Shown piece after piece: positions 55,244 to 64,000 of a DNA stretch of 64,000 nt (position 1 is the stretch's first letter; every line of letters starts with the position of its first letter). The DNA is taken from assembly GCF_902809855.1 (NCBI RefSeq), contig NZ_CADDWJ010000001.1, positions 682,001-746,000 of the forward strand, given 5' to 3'. The position numbers were made by a program, and so were the translations under genes. The DNA is from Acinetobacter sp. Marseille-Q1618. GTDB lineage: Bacteria; Pseudomonadota; Gammaproteobacteria; Pseudomonadales; Moraxellaceae. The notes beneath the pieces are model-generated. The model did no database searches. It had not been told where the DNA came from and saw only the letters and a program-made list of their open reading frames with translations.

Positions 55244-55262
55244 AATCAATCAGGAGCTGAAT

Positions 55263-55667
55263 ATGAACATTGGTCAAGTTTCCAAACAGTCTGGCATTTC
55301 CAGCAAAATGATTCGTTATTATGAGCAAATTGGTTTATTAGATGAGGCAAAACGTGCCAGTTCAGGCTATCGGGTGTATTCAGATCAAGATTTAAAAACT
55401 TTGAGTTTTATTCGCCATGCCCGTGACTTGGGTTTTTCCTCTGAACAAATGAAAGAATTATTGTCTTTATGGAAAAATACCGAACGGCAAAGTGCTGAAG
55501 TCAAGCAACTGACGTTACAACATATTCAAGTGTTGAATGAGAAAATCGCACAATTACAAGCGATGGTGAATTTATTGCAACATTCAGCCAATCACTGTTC
55601 TGGAAATGAACAAGCAGATTGTGCGATTTTAAAAAATATTGAGTTGGGTGTTGTGGAAGAGAATTAA
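55263..55667 (+). CDS. cueR: Copper-responsive MerR-family regulator
   Basis: 134 residues from the ATG at 55263 (MNIGQVSKQSGISSKMIRYYE), preceded by CAGGAG; the longer frame from 55221 adds 14 residues. The MerR HTH is followed by a dimerisation helix. The C-terminal copper loop CSGNEQADC has the two cysteines spaced as in E. coli CueR (C-x7-C). It should activate copA and copZ by untwisting their 19-bp promoters. Confidence 0.9.
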   Translation: MNIGQVSKQSGISSKMIRYYEQIGLLDEAKRASSGYRVYSDQDLKTLSFIRHARDLGFSSEQMKELLSLWKNTERQSAEVKQLTLQHIQVLNEKIAQLQAMVNLLQHSANHCSGNEQADCAILKNIELGVVEEN

Positions 55668-55834
55668 GTATAGTTGTTGTTTTCGACCTTTCATACATCT
55701 AAGTTTCTTAAAATTAATGGAATAATGCGAAATACTCCAAACAATTTGTGATTTATTTTGCAATTATCTCTAATGACGTGTTTTAAATTTAATATGTTAA
55801 TGTTATTATAATAATATGTGATTCAAAGTTTATA

Positions 55835-55867
55835 CCTGCATCTAACCCAATCGATGCAGGTTTTTTT
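55835..55867 (+). terminator. Terminator hairpin downstream of cueR
   Basis: CCTGCATC (55835-55842) pairs with GATGCAGG (55853-55860), with a 10-base loop and seven T after it. It lies 168 bp after the cueR stop. Confidence 0.85.
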
Positions 55868-55970
55868 ATTGTCGAAATAATTGAGTAGGTAGCCAAGATT
55901 GCTATTGAAAAATTAAATAAAAATGAACTTGAAGAACAATCACCTGAGTCAGCGCAAAAGATCGGGTGAA

Positions 55971-55996
55971 GCCTTGCAGAGATGCAAGGCTTTTTT
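55971..55996 (+). terminator. Second terminator hairpin in the cueR-START gene gap
   Basis: GCCTTGCA (55971-55978) pairs with TGCAAGGC (55983-55990), with a GAGA loop (a stable GNRA tetraloop) and six T after it. Confidence 0.88.
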
Positions 55997-56210
55997 GTTT
56001 AAGTAGGTAGAATGTATTGCAATGCTTTTATCTAAATAAATCAATAAATAGAACAATCTGTTTCATGAAAGTGAATCGTATTAGCCTAAATATCAGGTTA
56101 TGATGAATCATTAATCAAGTTTTTGTTTCATACCATTTTATTTGTAAATCGAGTTATGTTGTATGTTTTAATGGCATGCAAGGCATTCTTATAGTGAAGA
56201 GGGTTGTTTC

Positions 56211-56804
56211 ATGAAAAAACTTTTATCGGCAACGGTTTTATTGGGCGTGTTGATTTCAGGTGCTACACAAGCAAAGCCTGTGGAAAATGCCCAACCAGCT
56301 GAACAAGCAACGAAAAGCGCAGCATTAAATTATTCAACAGGTGGTTATGCCGTTGTTGAAATTCAACGTCCTGTATCAGAGGTTTTTAAAACTTTAACCA
56401 ATGTGAATAATTGGCCTGAGATTAACAAAGGTGTTACTCAAAAAATTGCGCCAGAAAATGTTCAGGTGGCTAAAAATACAAAGTTTAAAGAAACAATTTC
56501 AAGTCTTACGCCAGGTATTAAAGACTGGACAAATGAATGGAATGTTGAAACATATATTCCCAATAAAAAGTTTGTGATTTCAGGCCTAGAAACGTTTGCC
56601 TCAGTGCCGATACATTCTCGTATTACTTATGAGTTTTCGGAAAAATCAAAAAATGTAACTACATTTAAACGTTCGATCGATGTAACCCTCGATACAAAAT
56701 TTATGCAGGGTGCAACAAAACAAGAGATCGAAGCTTTATATATGTTTTTAGGATCGCAATGGGCTATGGCAGATCATCTTAAAAAATATGTGGAAAGCAA
56801 ATAA
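56211..56804 (+). CDS. Exported SRPBCC (START-like) protein
   Basis: 197 residues with a signal peptide (MKKLLSATVLLGVLISG, cleavage near TQAKP). The mature part matches the polyketide cyclase/START-like fold: GGYAVVEIQRPVSEVFKTLTNVNNWPEINKGV at the start and a long final helix GSQWAMADHLKKYV. Such proteins bind hydrophobic ligands in a cavity; a periplasmic form is less usual. It is the last plus-strand gene before the convergent monooxygenase operon. Confidence 0.78.
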   Translation: MKKLLSATVLLGVLISGATQAKPVENAQPAEQATKSAALNYSTGGYAVVEIQRPVSEVFKTLTNVNNWPEINKGVTQKIAPENVQVAKNTKFKETISSLTPGIKDWTNEWNVETYIPNKKFVISGLETFASVPIHSRITYEFSEKSKNVTTFKRSIDVTLDTKFMQGATKQEIEALYMFLGSQWAMADHLKKYVESK

Positions 56805-56829
56805 TCAATCTAAAAAATCATTTAAGATT

Positions 56830-56856
56830 AAAGCTCACTTCAACCAAGTGAGCTTT
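56830..56856. terminator. Bidirectional terminator
   Basis: AAAGCTCACTT (56830-56840) pairs with AAGTGAGCTTT (56846-56856). It lies between the convergent START-like and monooxygenase genes. Confidence 0.8.
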
Positions 56857-56872
56857 AAAATTTATAAATTAT

Positions 56873-58351
56873 TTAGTGCGTTGTATTATATTCTTTCAAA
56901 TTGACCTGATTTAATTTACGTTTAATCACAAAGCCGAATTCAGGCCAAATAATATGATTACGTCCTGCATCGTCTAGATAATAGCTTTTACATACATCAG
57001 GTCGCACAGGCATTTTCACTAAGCGTTTATCAATTTTACTGTTAAATTGATCTTGGATCACTTGCTTGACTTCAATACGTTTTAATCCCTTATTCATCAG
57101 TTTCTTAATGGTTTTTGCAATATAAATCGACTGTTGTTCAGAAGTCCACATCACAGATCCTACTGTATTTTGCGAGTTAGGCCCCAGCATCATAAACATA
57201 TTCGGGAAACCATGAATTGCCATACCCATATAGGCACGTGGTTTACGTTGCCATGTTTGGCTTAATGTTTTTTGATTTTTCCCTTGAATAATACTGTAAA
57301 TTGCAGGTTCAGCGACCGCATAACCCGTACCAAAAATGATGGTATCTACCGCAATTTCTTGACCATCCTCACCCACAACACCATTTTCAGTAATATGCGA
57401 TAAGCCTTGAAATAACACACTCACATTCGGTTTTGCTAAAGCGCTGTACCAATTGTTTGAGAATAAAGGACGCTTACATCCTAAGGTATGATCAGGAGTG
57501 AGCTTTTCACGCATTGTTGTATCTTTGATACTTAGATGAATATTTAACTTACCTAGTGCATGGAGTTTTTGCATGATTTTTTCATTCATAAAAACAGGCA
57601 AAGAAGGTTCTAAACTCCACAGAGCACTTTCACGAATGACTTTTTCAAGCAGAGGAACTTTTTTGAATGCTGTTTTTACGAGCTTTGGAACAGCAAAATC
57701 AGGCTTAGGCAGTACCCAAGAAGGTGTACGCTGAAAACTATAAATATGTCCAGTTTTGGGCTGAATTGCAGGTAAGAACTGAATGGCAGATGCACCACAG
57801 CCAATAACTGCCACTTTTTCACCTGTTAAATCATGTTGGTGATTCCATTTTCCTGAATGAAACATCGTACCTTTAAACTTTTCCTGACCTGGGAAGCTAG
57901 GCATTTTTGCCTCGCCAATAAAACCAGTAGCAGGTACAAAAAACTGAGCAACATACTCTTGACCATCACGAGTTTGGATATTCCAAACTTTTTGAGTTTC
58001 ATTCCAGATGGCTTGAGTTACTTCAGTATTGAGTTTGATTTGTTCTAAAATTTTAAATTTAGTTGCAACACCTTCTAAATATTCACGAATTTCAGCTTGT
58101 GGTGCATAAGTTCTTGACCAGTTTGGATTGGGTGCATAGCCCAAAGAATACATTTCACTTGGCACATCACAGAATAAACCAGGATAATCATTCAGTGCCC
58201 AAGTCCCCCCAATACGGCTTGCCATATCTAAAATGATCGTGTTGCGAATGCCTTTTTCATTCAGTTTAATACAAGTACTTAAACCTGAAGGTCCTGCACC
58301 AATAATTAAAACATCAACGTGTCGTATGTTGTTTTGATCTGTTTTTTTCAT
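56873..58351 (-). CDS. FAD-dependent monooxygenase, Baeyer-Villiger type
   Basis: 492 residues. The FAD loop is IIGAGPSGLS (residues 16-25), the Baeyer-Villiger fingerprint region is FKGTMFHSGKWNH (about 156-168), and the NADPH loop is VAVIGCGASAIQF. GGTWALNDYPGLFCDVPSEMYS follows the family pattern. Such enzymes insert oxygen into ketones to give esters. It is the last gene of a four-gene operon with a hydrolase, a metal-dependent hydrolase and a reductase. Confidence 0.87.
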   Translation of the reverse strand: MKKTDQNNIRHVDVLIIGAGPSGLSTCIKLNEKGIRNTIILDMASRIGGTWALNDYPGLFCDVPSEMYSLGYAPNPNWSRTYAPQAEIREYLEGVATKFKILEQIKLNTEVTQAIWNETQKVWNIQTRDGQEYVAQFFVPATGFIGEAKMPSFPGQEKFKGTMFHSGKWNHQHDLTGEKVAVIGCGASAIQFLPAIQPKTGHIYSFQRTPSWVLPKPDFAVPKLVKTAFKKVPLLEKVIRESALWSLEPSLPVFMNEKIMQKLHALGKLNIHLSIKDTTMREKLTPDHTLGCKRPLFSNNWYSALAKPNVSVLFQGLSHITENGVVGEDGQEIAVDTIIFGTGYAVAEPAIYSIIQGKNQKTLSQTWQRKPRAYMGMAIHGFPNMFMMLGPNSQNTVGSVMWTSEQQSIYIAKTIKKLMNKGLKRIEVKQVIQDQFNSKIDKRLVKMPVRPDVCKSYYLDDAGRNHIIWPEFGFVIKRKLNQVNLKEYNTTH

Positions 58352-58376
58352 ATCTTTTAAACTCTAAAATGCTGAA

Positions 58377-59282
58377 TTAGTTTGTAAATGCTGAATTGGC
58401 TTGAAAATGTTGAAGCAGATGCGCAGCAACCTCAAAGGGTTGTTCTGCCTGTAAAAAATGCCCACAATCCTGAAGATAAGCCGTGTTTAGATCAGCTTGG
58501 AAATATTGCGACTTGGCTAAAGTTCGATGCAGTTTGATGTTCATACAACCATCATCCAAACCTGCAAGCGCAAGCGTGGGGACAGCAATCGGTGCAAAAA
58601 GTTGCTGATTGGCAGTGAGATTCTTACGTTGATGGATCGCAAATAAGTTGCGGTAATAACGTGTTGCTGCCCATGCAATTTGACGCTGCTTAAAAATCTG
58701 TCGTGTCGCCGCAAAATCTTGCTCTGAAAATTGCCAAGTCGGAGACCATTCTTTCCAGATATTCTCAACAAATTTTGCTTGATTTTTGGCGAGTAAATAC
58801 GGTGCAATTTTTGATTGCATCAGCAGCATATATGAGGACATCAGCAATTGTTTTGGCATCGCTGAAATGGCTTTATATAAAAACTGCATTTCTGGAATCG
58901 GTGGTACTGCTAACAAACTGATACTTTTCAGATGTTCAGGATGTTGGCTTGCATATGCCATCGCAATCGCTGCGCCCCAATCATGTCCAACCAGATGACA
59001 CGTTGAAATATTGAGAGATTGCAACCATGCACGCACATCCGAAGCTGCTGAAGCAATGCCGTAATGTGCATTTTTATTGACAGATTCAAGTGTATAGCCA
59101 CGAAGCCAAGGGACAAGCACTTGATAACCTGCATGCACAAGTTCAGGGTAAACTTGGTCCCAACTGCGTGGTGTATCAGGAAAACCATGCAGTAAAATCA
59201 CCAAAGGATGATTTGCATCACCATATAGATTGGCAGTCAAACGTAATTGATCGACATTGATATGAAGTAATTTTCCTTGCAT
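58377..59282 (-). CDS. Alpha/beta hydrolase, epoxide hydrolase-like (Asp nucleophile)
   Basis: About 301 residues from the ATG at 59282, which lies one base after the upstream stop; a longer frame to 59312 overlaps the previous gene. The oxyanion segment is HGFPDTPRSW, and the nucleophile elbow is LVGHDWGAAIAM, where aspartate replaces serine as in epoxide hydrolases and dehalogenases. The last histidine is in DCGHFLQAEQPFE. Substrate is unknown. It is next to a Baeyer-Villiger monooxygenase, but an Asp nucleophile is not the usual ester-hydrolase type. Confidence 0.82.
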   Translation of the reverse strand: MQGKLLHINVDQLRLTANLYGDANHPLVILLHGFPDTPRSWDQVYPELVHAGYQVLVPWLRGYTLESVNKNAHYGIASAASDVRAWLQSLNISTCHLVGHDWGAAIAMAYASQHPEHLKSISLLAVPPIPEMQFLYKAISAMPKQLLMSSYMLLMQSKIAPYLLAKNQAKFVENIWKEWSPTWQFSEQDFAATRQIFKQRQIAWAATRYYRNLFAIHQRKNLTANQQLFAPIAVPTLALAGLDDGCMNIKLHRTLAKSQYFQADLNTAYLQDCGHFLQAEQPFEVAAHLLQHFQANSAFTN

Positions 59283-59283
59283 C

Positions 59284-60192
59284 TCAACCTGCCTGTGCAA
59301 TTCGTGCTGCATTAGATTTCTCTAAATAAGCCAGTGCTTTTTTCACATCACCATCATGTTCAGGGTGATAACTCAAAGTCGACCAATGTTTCAGTGATTT
59401 AAAAATCATGCTTAAACTCGGTACACGATTCTGCTTGGAAGACTGATGAAATTGTTTTAAGGCGCGAATCGGATTTTTAAAGGCATATTTTTTGGCGTTG
59501 GCATGTGGGTCGATATGACACAGATAAGATGCCGTTCCTAGCCAACCGATTGCCATGACAGGGAAGGCAATTGCAGCACTGCTTTGACGCAATACATAGG
59601 CACTTAAACCATCACCAACAAGCCCACGAAAGGCATCATACGCCACCGTACGATGTTCAACTTCTTCCGCACCATGCCAACGTAAAATGTCGAGCATCAC
59701 AGGATCGGCATTGTCCAAACCATCGGCATCCAAAACCCACGTACCAAAGGAACAGAAATAATGCTCCCATACTGCAATCATGCCCATACGATAAGCCAGC
59801 CATAATTTTTGTAGCTGCGCTGTTGGGAGTGTTATACCCAAAGGCTGATCTGACAAAATATCTTTAAATGCCCAATCCAGAAATTTTTTATAATCCTGAA
59901 TGTTAATATCGTGTTTACGGAAATATTGCTCAGCACCTTGATGTGCCATTGCATGTGCGCCTTCTTGTGCGATAAACCCTTTAATATCTGCAACTAAGTT
60001 TGGGTCAGACACATGCTGTAAGGTTTGATTTGCCAAACGACAAAACCAATGCTCAATTTGGGTAATGGCGATATTCAGCACATTCATGACATGCGTTGCA
60101 TAAGCATCGCCCTCGATCCAATGCACAGGGGTTTGGCTAAAATCAAACTTTAAACGTCGTGCGGTAATTTGATGATTGATAAATTCGCCCAT
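59284..60192 (-). CDS. Metal-dependent hydrolase family protein (PF10118-like)
   Basis: 302 residues from the ATG at 60192, with AGGAG upstream (a GTG at 60195 is the other option). The helical ferritin-like pattern has EGAHAMAHQ and WHGAEEVEHRTVAYDAF, both with E-x2-H metal ligands. YRMGMIAVWEHYFCSFGTWVL lies between them. It belongs to the predicted metal-dependent hydrolase family often found with BVMO clusters. Function is uncharacterised. It is translationally adjacent to the hydrolase gene. Confidence 0.82.
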   Translation of the reverse strand: MGEFINHQITARRLKFDFSQTPVHWIEGDAYATHVMNVLNIAITQIEHWFCRLANQTLQHVSDPNLVADIKGFIAQEGAHAMAHQGAEQYFRKHDINIQDYKKFLDWAFKDILSDQPLGITLPTAQLQKLWLAYRMGMIAVWEHYFCSFGTWVLDADGLDNADPVMLDILRWHGAEEVEHRTVAYDAFRGLVGDGLSAYVLRQSSAAIAFPVMAIGWLGTASYLCHIDPHANAKKYAFKNPIRALKQFHQSSKQNRVPSLSMIFKSLKHWSTLSYHPEHDGDVKKALAYLEKSNAARIAQAG

Positions 60193-60210
60193 CACAAAAC
60201 TCCTAACCTT

Positions 60211-61251
60211 TTAAATTGAAATATTTTCAATTTTTTTGATTAATGATTTATTGTGGATATAGCCATTTTGCGCAAACCATTGCAGTGAATCCCGAATGGC
60301 GATTTCAATCGGTGTTTGTGGCAAACCAAGTTCTGAAATGGCTTTACTACAGTTGAATGACGTCCCCATTTGACCAATTTTGGCTGCGGATGGCGTGACA
60401 AGGGGGGCTTTATGAGTAATATGCTCCGTAACCCACAGCGCTAAATGACCTGCCATTTGTGAAGACACACCTTCAATCAATGATGGAATCGGCATAACAG
60501 GACGCCAAACGCCAAGTAAACGATGCACCATTTTCGCCATTTCAATGCCAGATAAATCACGATTACCTAAGATATAAGTTTCGCCTGTACGCCCTTTTTC
60601 AGCAGCAAGTAAATGTCCTTTGGCTACATCACGGACATCGACCATATTGTTGATTGCAGCAGGAACGGCAAGTGCAGGCATCGCTGCTACTGTTAAAATT
60701 AACTTTCCTGTTGGCGTTGGTGCAATATCACAAGGACCTACAGGACCTGTTGGGCAGACAATCACAACATCTAAACCACCTGCGGCAAATTGCAATGCGA
60801 CCTGATGCGCTTCAAACTTAGTCAATACATAGGCATCACCTGTCACGCCCAAAGCGAATGGGCTATTTTCAGTGCCTTGAATGCCTTTCGGTTGACCTGC
60901 AAAACACGCACCTGTACTGGTGTAGACCACACGTTTAACACCTGCTTTTTTGGCAGCATTTAAAACGGTACGTGTGCCTTCAACATTCACTTTGCGCATC
61001 AGTTCAGGTTTTGCTAACCAAAGTGCATAAATTGCTGCGGTATGAAATACCCAATCACAACCCTTAACTGCCTCGTCCATTTTTGCAGCATCAGTAATGT
61101 CTCCAGCAATCAGCTCAACCTCTAGACCTTTTAAATTGTCTAATTTTTCATGAGGTAAATGCAGTACATGTACCTCATGCTGTGCATCAAGCAAGGTTTT
61201 TACAATATGTGAGCCAATAAAACCTGCGCCACCTGTTACTAGAACTTTCAT
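60211..61251 (-). CDS. NAD-dependent epimerase/dehydratase family reductase
   Basis: 346 residues. The Rossmann motif is VTGGAGFIGSHIVKTLL, and the extended-SDR catalytic YxxxK is in AYVLTKFEA. YTSTGACFAG carries the catalytic serine/threonine. It resembles dihydroflavonol-4-reductase or 3-beta-hydroxysteroid dehydrogenase-like proteins, acting on an alcohol/ketone. It is the first gene of the operon, 138 bp from the divergent AraC gene. Confidence 0.85.
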   Translation of the reverse strand: MKVLVTGGAGFIGSHIVKTLLDAQHEVHVLHLPHEKLDNLKGLEVELIAGDITDAAKMDEAVKGCDWVFHTAAIYALWLAKPELMRKVNVEGTRTVLNAAKKAGVKRVVYTSTGACFAGQPKGIQGTENSPFALGVTGDAYVLTKFEAHQVALQFAAGGLDVVIVCPTGPVGPCDIAPTPTGKLILTVAAMPALAVPAAINNMVDVRDVAKGHLLAAEKGRTGETYILGNRDLSGIEMAKMVHRLLGVWRPVMPIPSLIEGVSSQMAGHLALWVTEHITHKAPLVTPSAAKIGQMGTSFNCSKAISELGLPQTPIEIAIRDSLQWFAQNGYIHNKSLIKKIENISI

Positions 61252-61388
61252 GTTTATCTTCCGAAATAGTCTGTGGTATTAAAATAAAATTTTAGTTTTC
61301 GGCGACACTATGCTTGAACATGAAACTATGGCATAGTTCATAAGCTGACAGTTTTTACCATTTTACGCCAAGATGACAGAAAAATAAG

Positions 61389-62420
61389 ATGAATCAGATA
61401 CAGCCTGCATTACCTGGCACTTATGTGCATTTACTCATTGACGTGGTGCAACGTTGGGACATTTCCATCGAACAACTCTTAAAGTCGACCAAAATCCAAG
61501 CCGAACAGTTACAACAAACTTTTTGGTATGTGGATTTTATTGAGTTTAATCGCTTACTTGAAAATGCTGAACGACTGACCCATGAACCTGCACTTGGAAT
61601 TTATTTGGGTTTACAAATGACCGTGTCTTGTCATGGCAGTGTGGGGATGGCTGCAATGGTTTCAAAAAATTTGGGTGAGGCCTTATCTGTGATGGAGCAG
61701 TTTATTGGAATGCGCTGTGCAGCACTGAAACCACGTTTAGACATTGAAGGTGACATCGCGTATTTGTACTTAGATCAGCCTTTGCCTGAGTATCGTTTGA
61801 ATCAAACAGGGTTAATTTTTATGATGCTGGGTTTTGTGCAAATGTCTAAAGCTTTAACAGGGCAAGATTTATCAGGTTGGATAGAGTTTGACTTTGCGCA
61901 ACCTGAATATTTTGAACGGATTCAGTCTGAACTTCCGACCAAGTTTGTATTTAATCAATCTGTTAATCGTTTAGTTTTTCCCAAGCAACACTTAGAATTT
62001 GGTCTAGTCATGGCAGACCCAATGATTGCACGTTTAGCACGTGAACAATGTAAACGTGATATTAACCAGCTCTCGATTAAATTGGGGGAGAAAAATCAAA
62101 CCAGTTTATTGGTCAAGGAGTTGTTATTTGATGAAGTACAGGGTTTTTTTAAACTGAATGAAGTGGCGGAAAAGCTCAATATTTCTGAGCGGACTTTACA
62201 ACGTCAACTTTCTGCAGAAGGGACTACATTTTTAAAACTTCAAGATGAAGTCCGAAAAAAACATGCAAAGCTATTATTAAATAATGAAAAAAACTCGATA
62301 GAGCAGGTAGCTATACAATTAGGATATTCTGAAACATCTCAATTTACCCGAGCGTTTAAGCGCTGGATGAAAATGACCCCAAAAAACTATCAGATGATCG
62401 TAAAAAATAAATTACTTTAA
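61389..62420 (+). CDS. AraC-family regulator with Arabinose_bd-type domain (VirS/OruR-like)
   Basis: 343 residues. The N-terminal 200 residues match the Arabinose_bd sensor domain (LGIYLGLQMTVSCHGSVGMAAMVSKNLGEAL). The C-terminus has two HTH motifs (LNEVAEKLNISERTLQRQLSAEG and VAIQLGYSETSQFTRAFKRW). It is divergent from the monooxygenase operon and probably activates it, as VirS does for mymA in mycobacteria. Confidence 0.85.
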   Translation: MNQIQPALPGTYVHLLIDVVQRWDISIEQLLKSTKIQAEQLQQTFWYVDFIEFNRLLENAERLTHEPALGIYLGLQMTVSCHGSVGMAAMVSKNLGEALSVMEQFIGMRCAALKPRLDIEGDIAYLYLDQPLPEYRLNQTGLIFMMLGFVQMSKALTGQDLSGWIEFDFAQPEYFERIQSELPTKFVFNQSVNRLVFPKQHLEFGLVMADPMIARLAREQCKRDINQLSIKLGEKNQTSLLVKELLFDEVQGFFKLNEVAEKLNISERTLQRQLSAEGTTFLKLQDEVRKKHAKLLLNNEKNSIEQVAIQLGYSETSQFTRAFKRWMKMTPKNYQMIVKNKLL

Positions 62421-62539
62421 ATATAAGTGGCTTGCACATCACTACAAAGGAAATGTAAAACACAAATAATATATCATTGTAATTTTAATGAAATACTTTC
62501 AAAATTCGCATTTCCATATCAGTCATGGGTTAGATTTAA

Positions 62540-63100
62540 ATGAAAAAATTAGGTGAACTTGCCTTCAAACTTGCTGGAGTAAAATATCATGTTGAGCCTG
62601 ATGTCTTAGAAAAAAAACAAGTAATTATTGGTTTTGAACATACTTCAATGATGGATGCAGTCCTTTCATTGGCGATTTTCCAAATTTATAATCTTAAAAT
62701 TCATACTCTAATTAAAAAAGAACTGTTTAAAGGGCCATTTAAACCTGTGCTTGAGGCATTGGGGGGAATTGCTGTAGATCGTAAATCCAATAAAGACATC
62801 GTTTCTCAAATGGTTGAGCATTTCCAAGACAATGATGAATTTAATCTTGTGATTGCACCTGAAGCAACACGTGCTAAAAATGGTGAAGCACGTAAACCTA
62901 TTCGTACTGGGTTTTGGCATATTGCCAAAGCAGCGAATGTTCCGATTGTGTTGATGTACATCAATAATAAAAATAAGCAGGGCGGGATTTTTGGTAAAAT
63001 TTATCCAACTGAATTAGAGCATGATTTGGCATTGATCAAAGAGCTTTATAAAAAGCATGCAGATTTGGATATTGTTATTCCAGAAACTCAAAAAAGTTAG
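62540..63100 (+). CDS. PlsC-like 1-acylglycerol-phosphate acyltransferase family protein
   Basis: 186 residues. The acyltransferase block I is EHTSMMDAV (HX4D), block III is APEATRAKN, and KKELFKGPFKPVLEALGGIAVDR is the central block. It is shorter than PlsC and lacks a clear membrane segment. It may acylate a lysophospholipid or a related lipid. Confidence 0.82.
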   Translation: MKKLGELAFKLAGVKYHVEPDVLEKKQVIIGFEHTSMMDAVLSLAIFQIYNLKIHTLIKKELFKGPFKPVLEALGGIAVDRKSNKDIVSQMVEHFQDNDEFNLVIAPEATRAKNGEARKPIRTGFWHIAKAANVPIVLMYINNKNKQGGIFGKIYPTELEHDLALIKELYKKHADLDIVIPETQKS

Positions 63101-63131
63101 TTATTTGTATATTTTCTCAAAAAAAGACACT

Positions 63132-63160
63132 TTCTCAAAAAAAAGTGCTTATGGTAGAAT
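63132..63160 (+). promoter_or_regulatory. Candidate promoter of the YebC-family gene
   Basis: TTCTCA (63132-63137) and TAGAAT (63155-63160) are 17 bp apart. The -35 is weak; a TTTCTCAAAAAAA direct repeat precedes it. Confidence 0.42.
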
Positions 63161-63211
63161 CACTTTCAATTTGATATGGCATAAGGCCATTCTACAAGGA
63201 GCATATTTCGC

Positions 63212-63961
63212 ATGGCGGGTCATTCCAAGTGGGCAAACACCAAGCATCGTAAAGCAAAACAAGATGCGAGCCGCGCTAAAGTTTTCACTAAATTTATCCG
63301 TGAAATTGTAACAGCAGCTCGACTTGGCGGTCCAGACGTTGCAAGTAACCCTCGTTTACGTGCTGTAGTAGAAAAAGCATTGGTTGCAAATATGACACGT
63401 GACACGATTAACCGTGCTATTCAACGTGGTGCTGGTGGCGAAGATAATGAAGATTTAAAAGAAGTCACTTACGAAGGTTATGGTGTTGGTGGTGTTGCAG
63501 TTATTATTGAAACCATGACTGATAACTTGAACCGTACCGTTCCAGAGGTTCGCCATTGTTTCTCTAAAACTGGTGGTAACTTAGGAACTGCAGGCTCTGT
63601 GGCTTACATGTTTACCAAGCGTGGTGAGATTACTTTTGAAGATGTGTCTTTAGAAGATAAGATCATGGAAGTTGCTTTAGAAGCAGGTGCTGAAGACATC
63701 GAAGTAGCTGAAGATGAAATCTTAGTGATTACGACACCAGAATCATTTGGTGAAGTCCAAGATGCGCTCGCAGCAGCAGGTTTGAAGTCTGATAATGCCG
63801 AAGTGGTCATGAATCCATCGACTAAAGCAGAAATCACAGATATTGATCAAGCTAAACAAATCTTGAAAATGATCGATATGTTTGAAGACTTGGATGACGT
63901 ACAAAACGTATATACCAACGTTGAATTTACGGATGAAGTACTTGCTGAATTAGATGCGTAA
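63212..63961 (+). CDS. YebC/PmpR-family DNA-binding protein
   Basis: 249 residues, full length. The conserved start is [21 protein letters not shown], followed by [28 protein letters not shown], and the C-terminal [30 protein letters not shown]. The family includes transcriptional regulators, and TACO1-like factors that aid ribosomes at proline stretches. AGGAG lies 10 bases before the ATG. Confidence 0.94.
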   Translation: MAGHSKWANTKHRKAKQDASRAKVFTKFIREIVTAARLGGPDVASNPRLRAVVEKALVANMTRDTINRAIQRGAGGEDNEDLKEVTYEGYGVGGVAVIIETMTDNLNRTVPEVRHCFSKTGGNLGTAGSVAYMFTKRGEITFEDVSLEDKIMEVALEAGAEDIEVAEDEILVITTPESFGEVQDALAAAGLKSDNAEVVMNPSTKAEITDIDQAKQILKMIDMFEDLDDVQNVYTNVEFTDEVLAELDA

Positions 63962-64000
63962 TCGATTCAAGTAAAATATGTTTTAAAAGGAAACGCCTAA

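Larger units (their letters stand above)
55668..56210. other. Intergenic region with two tandem terminators and no evident gene
   Basis: Between cueR and the START-like gene are 543 bp. Two intrinsic terminators (55835-55867 and 55971-55996) lie on the plus strand 104 bp apart. The DNA between them reads AIEKLNKNELEEQSPESAQ in one frame, ending at a TGA, but without a clear start. It may be a small RNA, a tiny gene, or a gene remnant. Confidence 0.5.

Noticed and set aside
58377..59312. Longer start for the epoxide hydrolase-like protein at 59312
   Set aside because: It would overlap the upstream gene by 29 bp; the ATG at 59282 directly follows the upstream stop and matches family length.

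Overview
The window looks like a chromosomal segment of an Acinetobacter-type gammaproteobacterium. It is AT-rich with compact operons, and many genes have the architecture and order I recall from Acinetobacter: an antABC anthranilate dioxygenase set, an aroQ-accB-accC operon, a valine/isobutyrate degradation operon, and a BenM/CatM-like LysR. All assignments come from reading the translations and from recalled family features; no database search was run. I recognised no rRNA, tRNA, CRISPR array or prophage.

Layout. 0-2.4 kb: end of a thiol-disulfide operon (DsbD C-terminus, a membrane-anchored TlpA-like protein, DsbG-like). 2.7-11.1 kb: a LysR regulator divergent from a six-gene operon converting isobutyryl-CoA to propionyl-CoA (mmsA, mmsB, acyl-CoA ligase, acyl-CoA dehydrogenase, enoyl-CoA hydratase, 3-hydroxyisobutyryl-CoA hydrolase). 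11.1-12.8 kb: exported LD-carboxypeptidase and a DUF2147 protein. 13.2-20 kb: CatM-like LysR, AraC-family AntR candidate, and antA-antB-antC plus an aromatic-acid MFS transporter. 20.3-26.7 kb: OsmC-YcaO fusion, azoreductase, GST-like protein, copper chaperone, a dapB-like gene, small exported proteins and a Gln-rich microprotein. 27.8-31.8 kb: aroQ-accBC, DMT transporter, acetyltransferase. 31.8-38 kb: accessory-looking genes (AlbA_2/Schlafen-like protein, zinc-ribbon protein next to thiM, porin, HIT protein, YARHG protein, a small SinR/Cas2-like protein). 38.2-39.3 kb: a 1.1 kb insertion sequence with an interrupted transposase.

39.5-44.8 kb: an alcohol-oxidation module (aldehyde dehydrogenase, GAF plus winged-helix regulator, alpha/beta hydrolase, iron-type alcohol dehydrogenase). 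Both dehydrogenase genes carry a similar 11-bp tandem repeat at nearly the same distance upstream. 45-49.4 kb: a large unrecognised protein with a PcfJ-like C-terminus, a Pif1/RecD-like helicase and a CHMI-like tautomerase. 49.5-52.6 kb: glutamine amidotransferase-like protein, TetR with a clear operator, an atypical SDR and a kappa-GST-like isomerase. 52.7-55.7 kb: copA and cueR. The copA promoter and the copZ promoter 28 kb away both have the 19-bp spacer typical of MerR-family control. 55.7-56.2 kb: two tandem terminators with no evident gene. 56.2-62.4 kb: START-like exported protein, then a four-gene Baeyer-Villiger monooxygenase operon divergent from a VirS-like AraC regulator. 62.5-64 kb: PlsC-like acyltransferase and a YebC-family regulator.

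Most of the window is ordinary metabolism. The items most worth a second look are the shared tandem repeats and unusual regulator of the alcohol module, the PcfJ-like/helicase pair, the zinc-ribbon-ThiM pair, the Gln-rich microprotein, the insertion sequence whose transposase stop codon lies at its junction, and the orphan tandem terminators.
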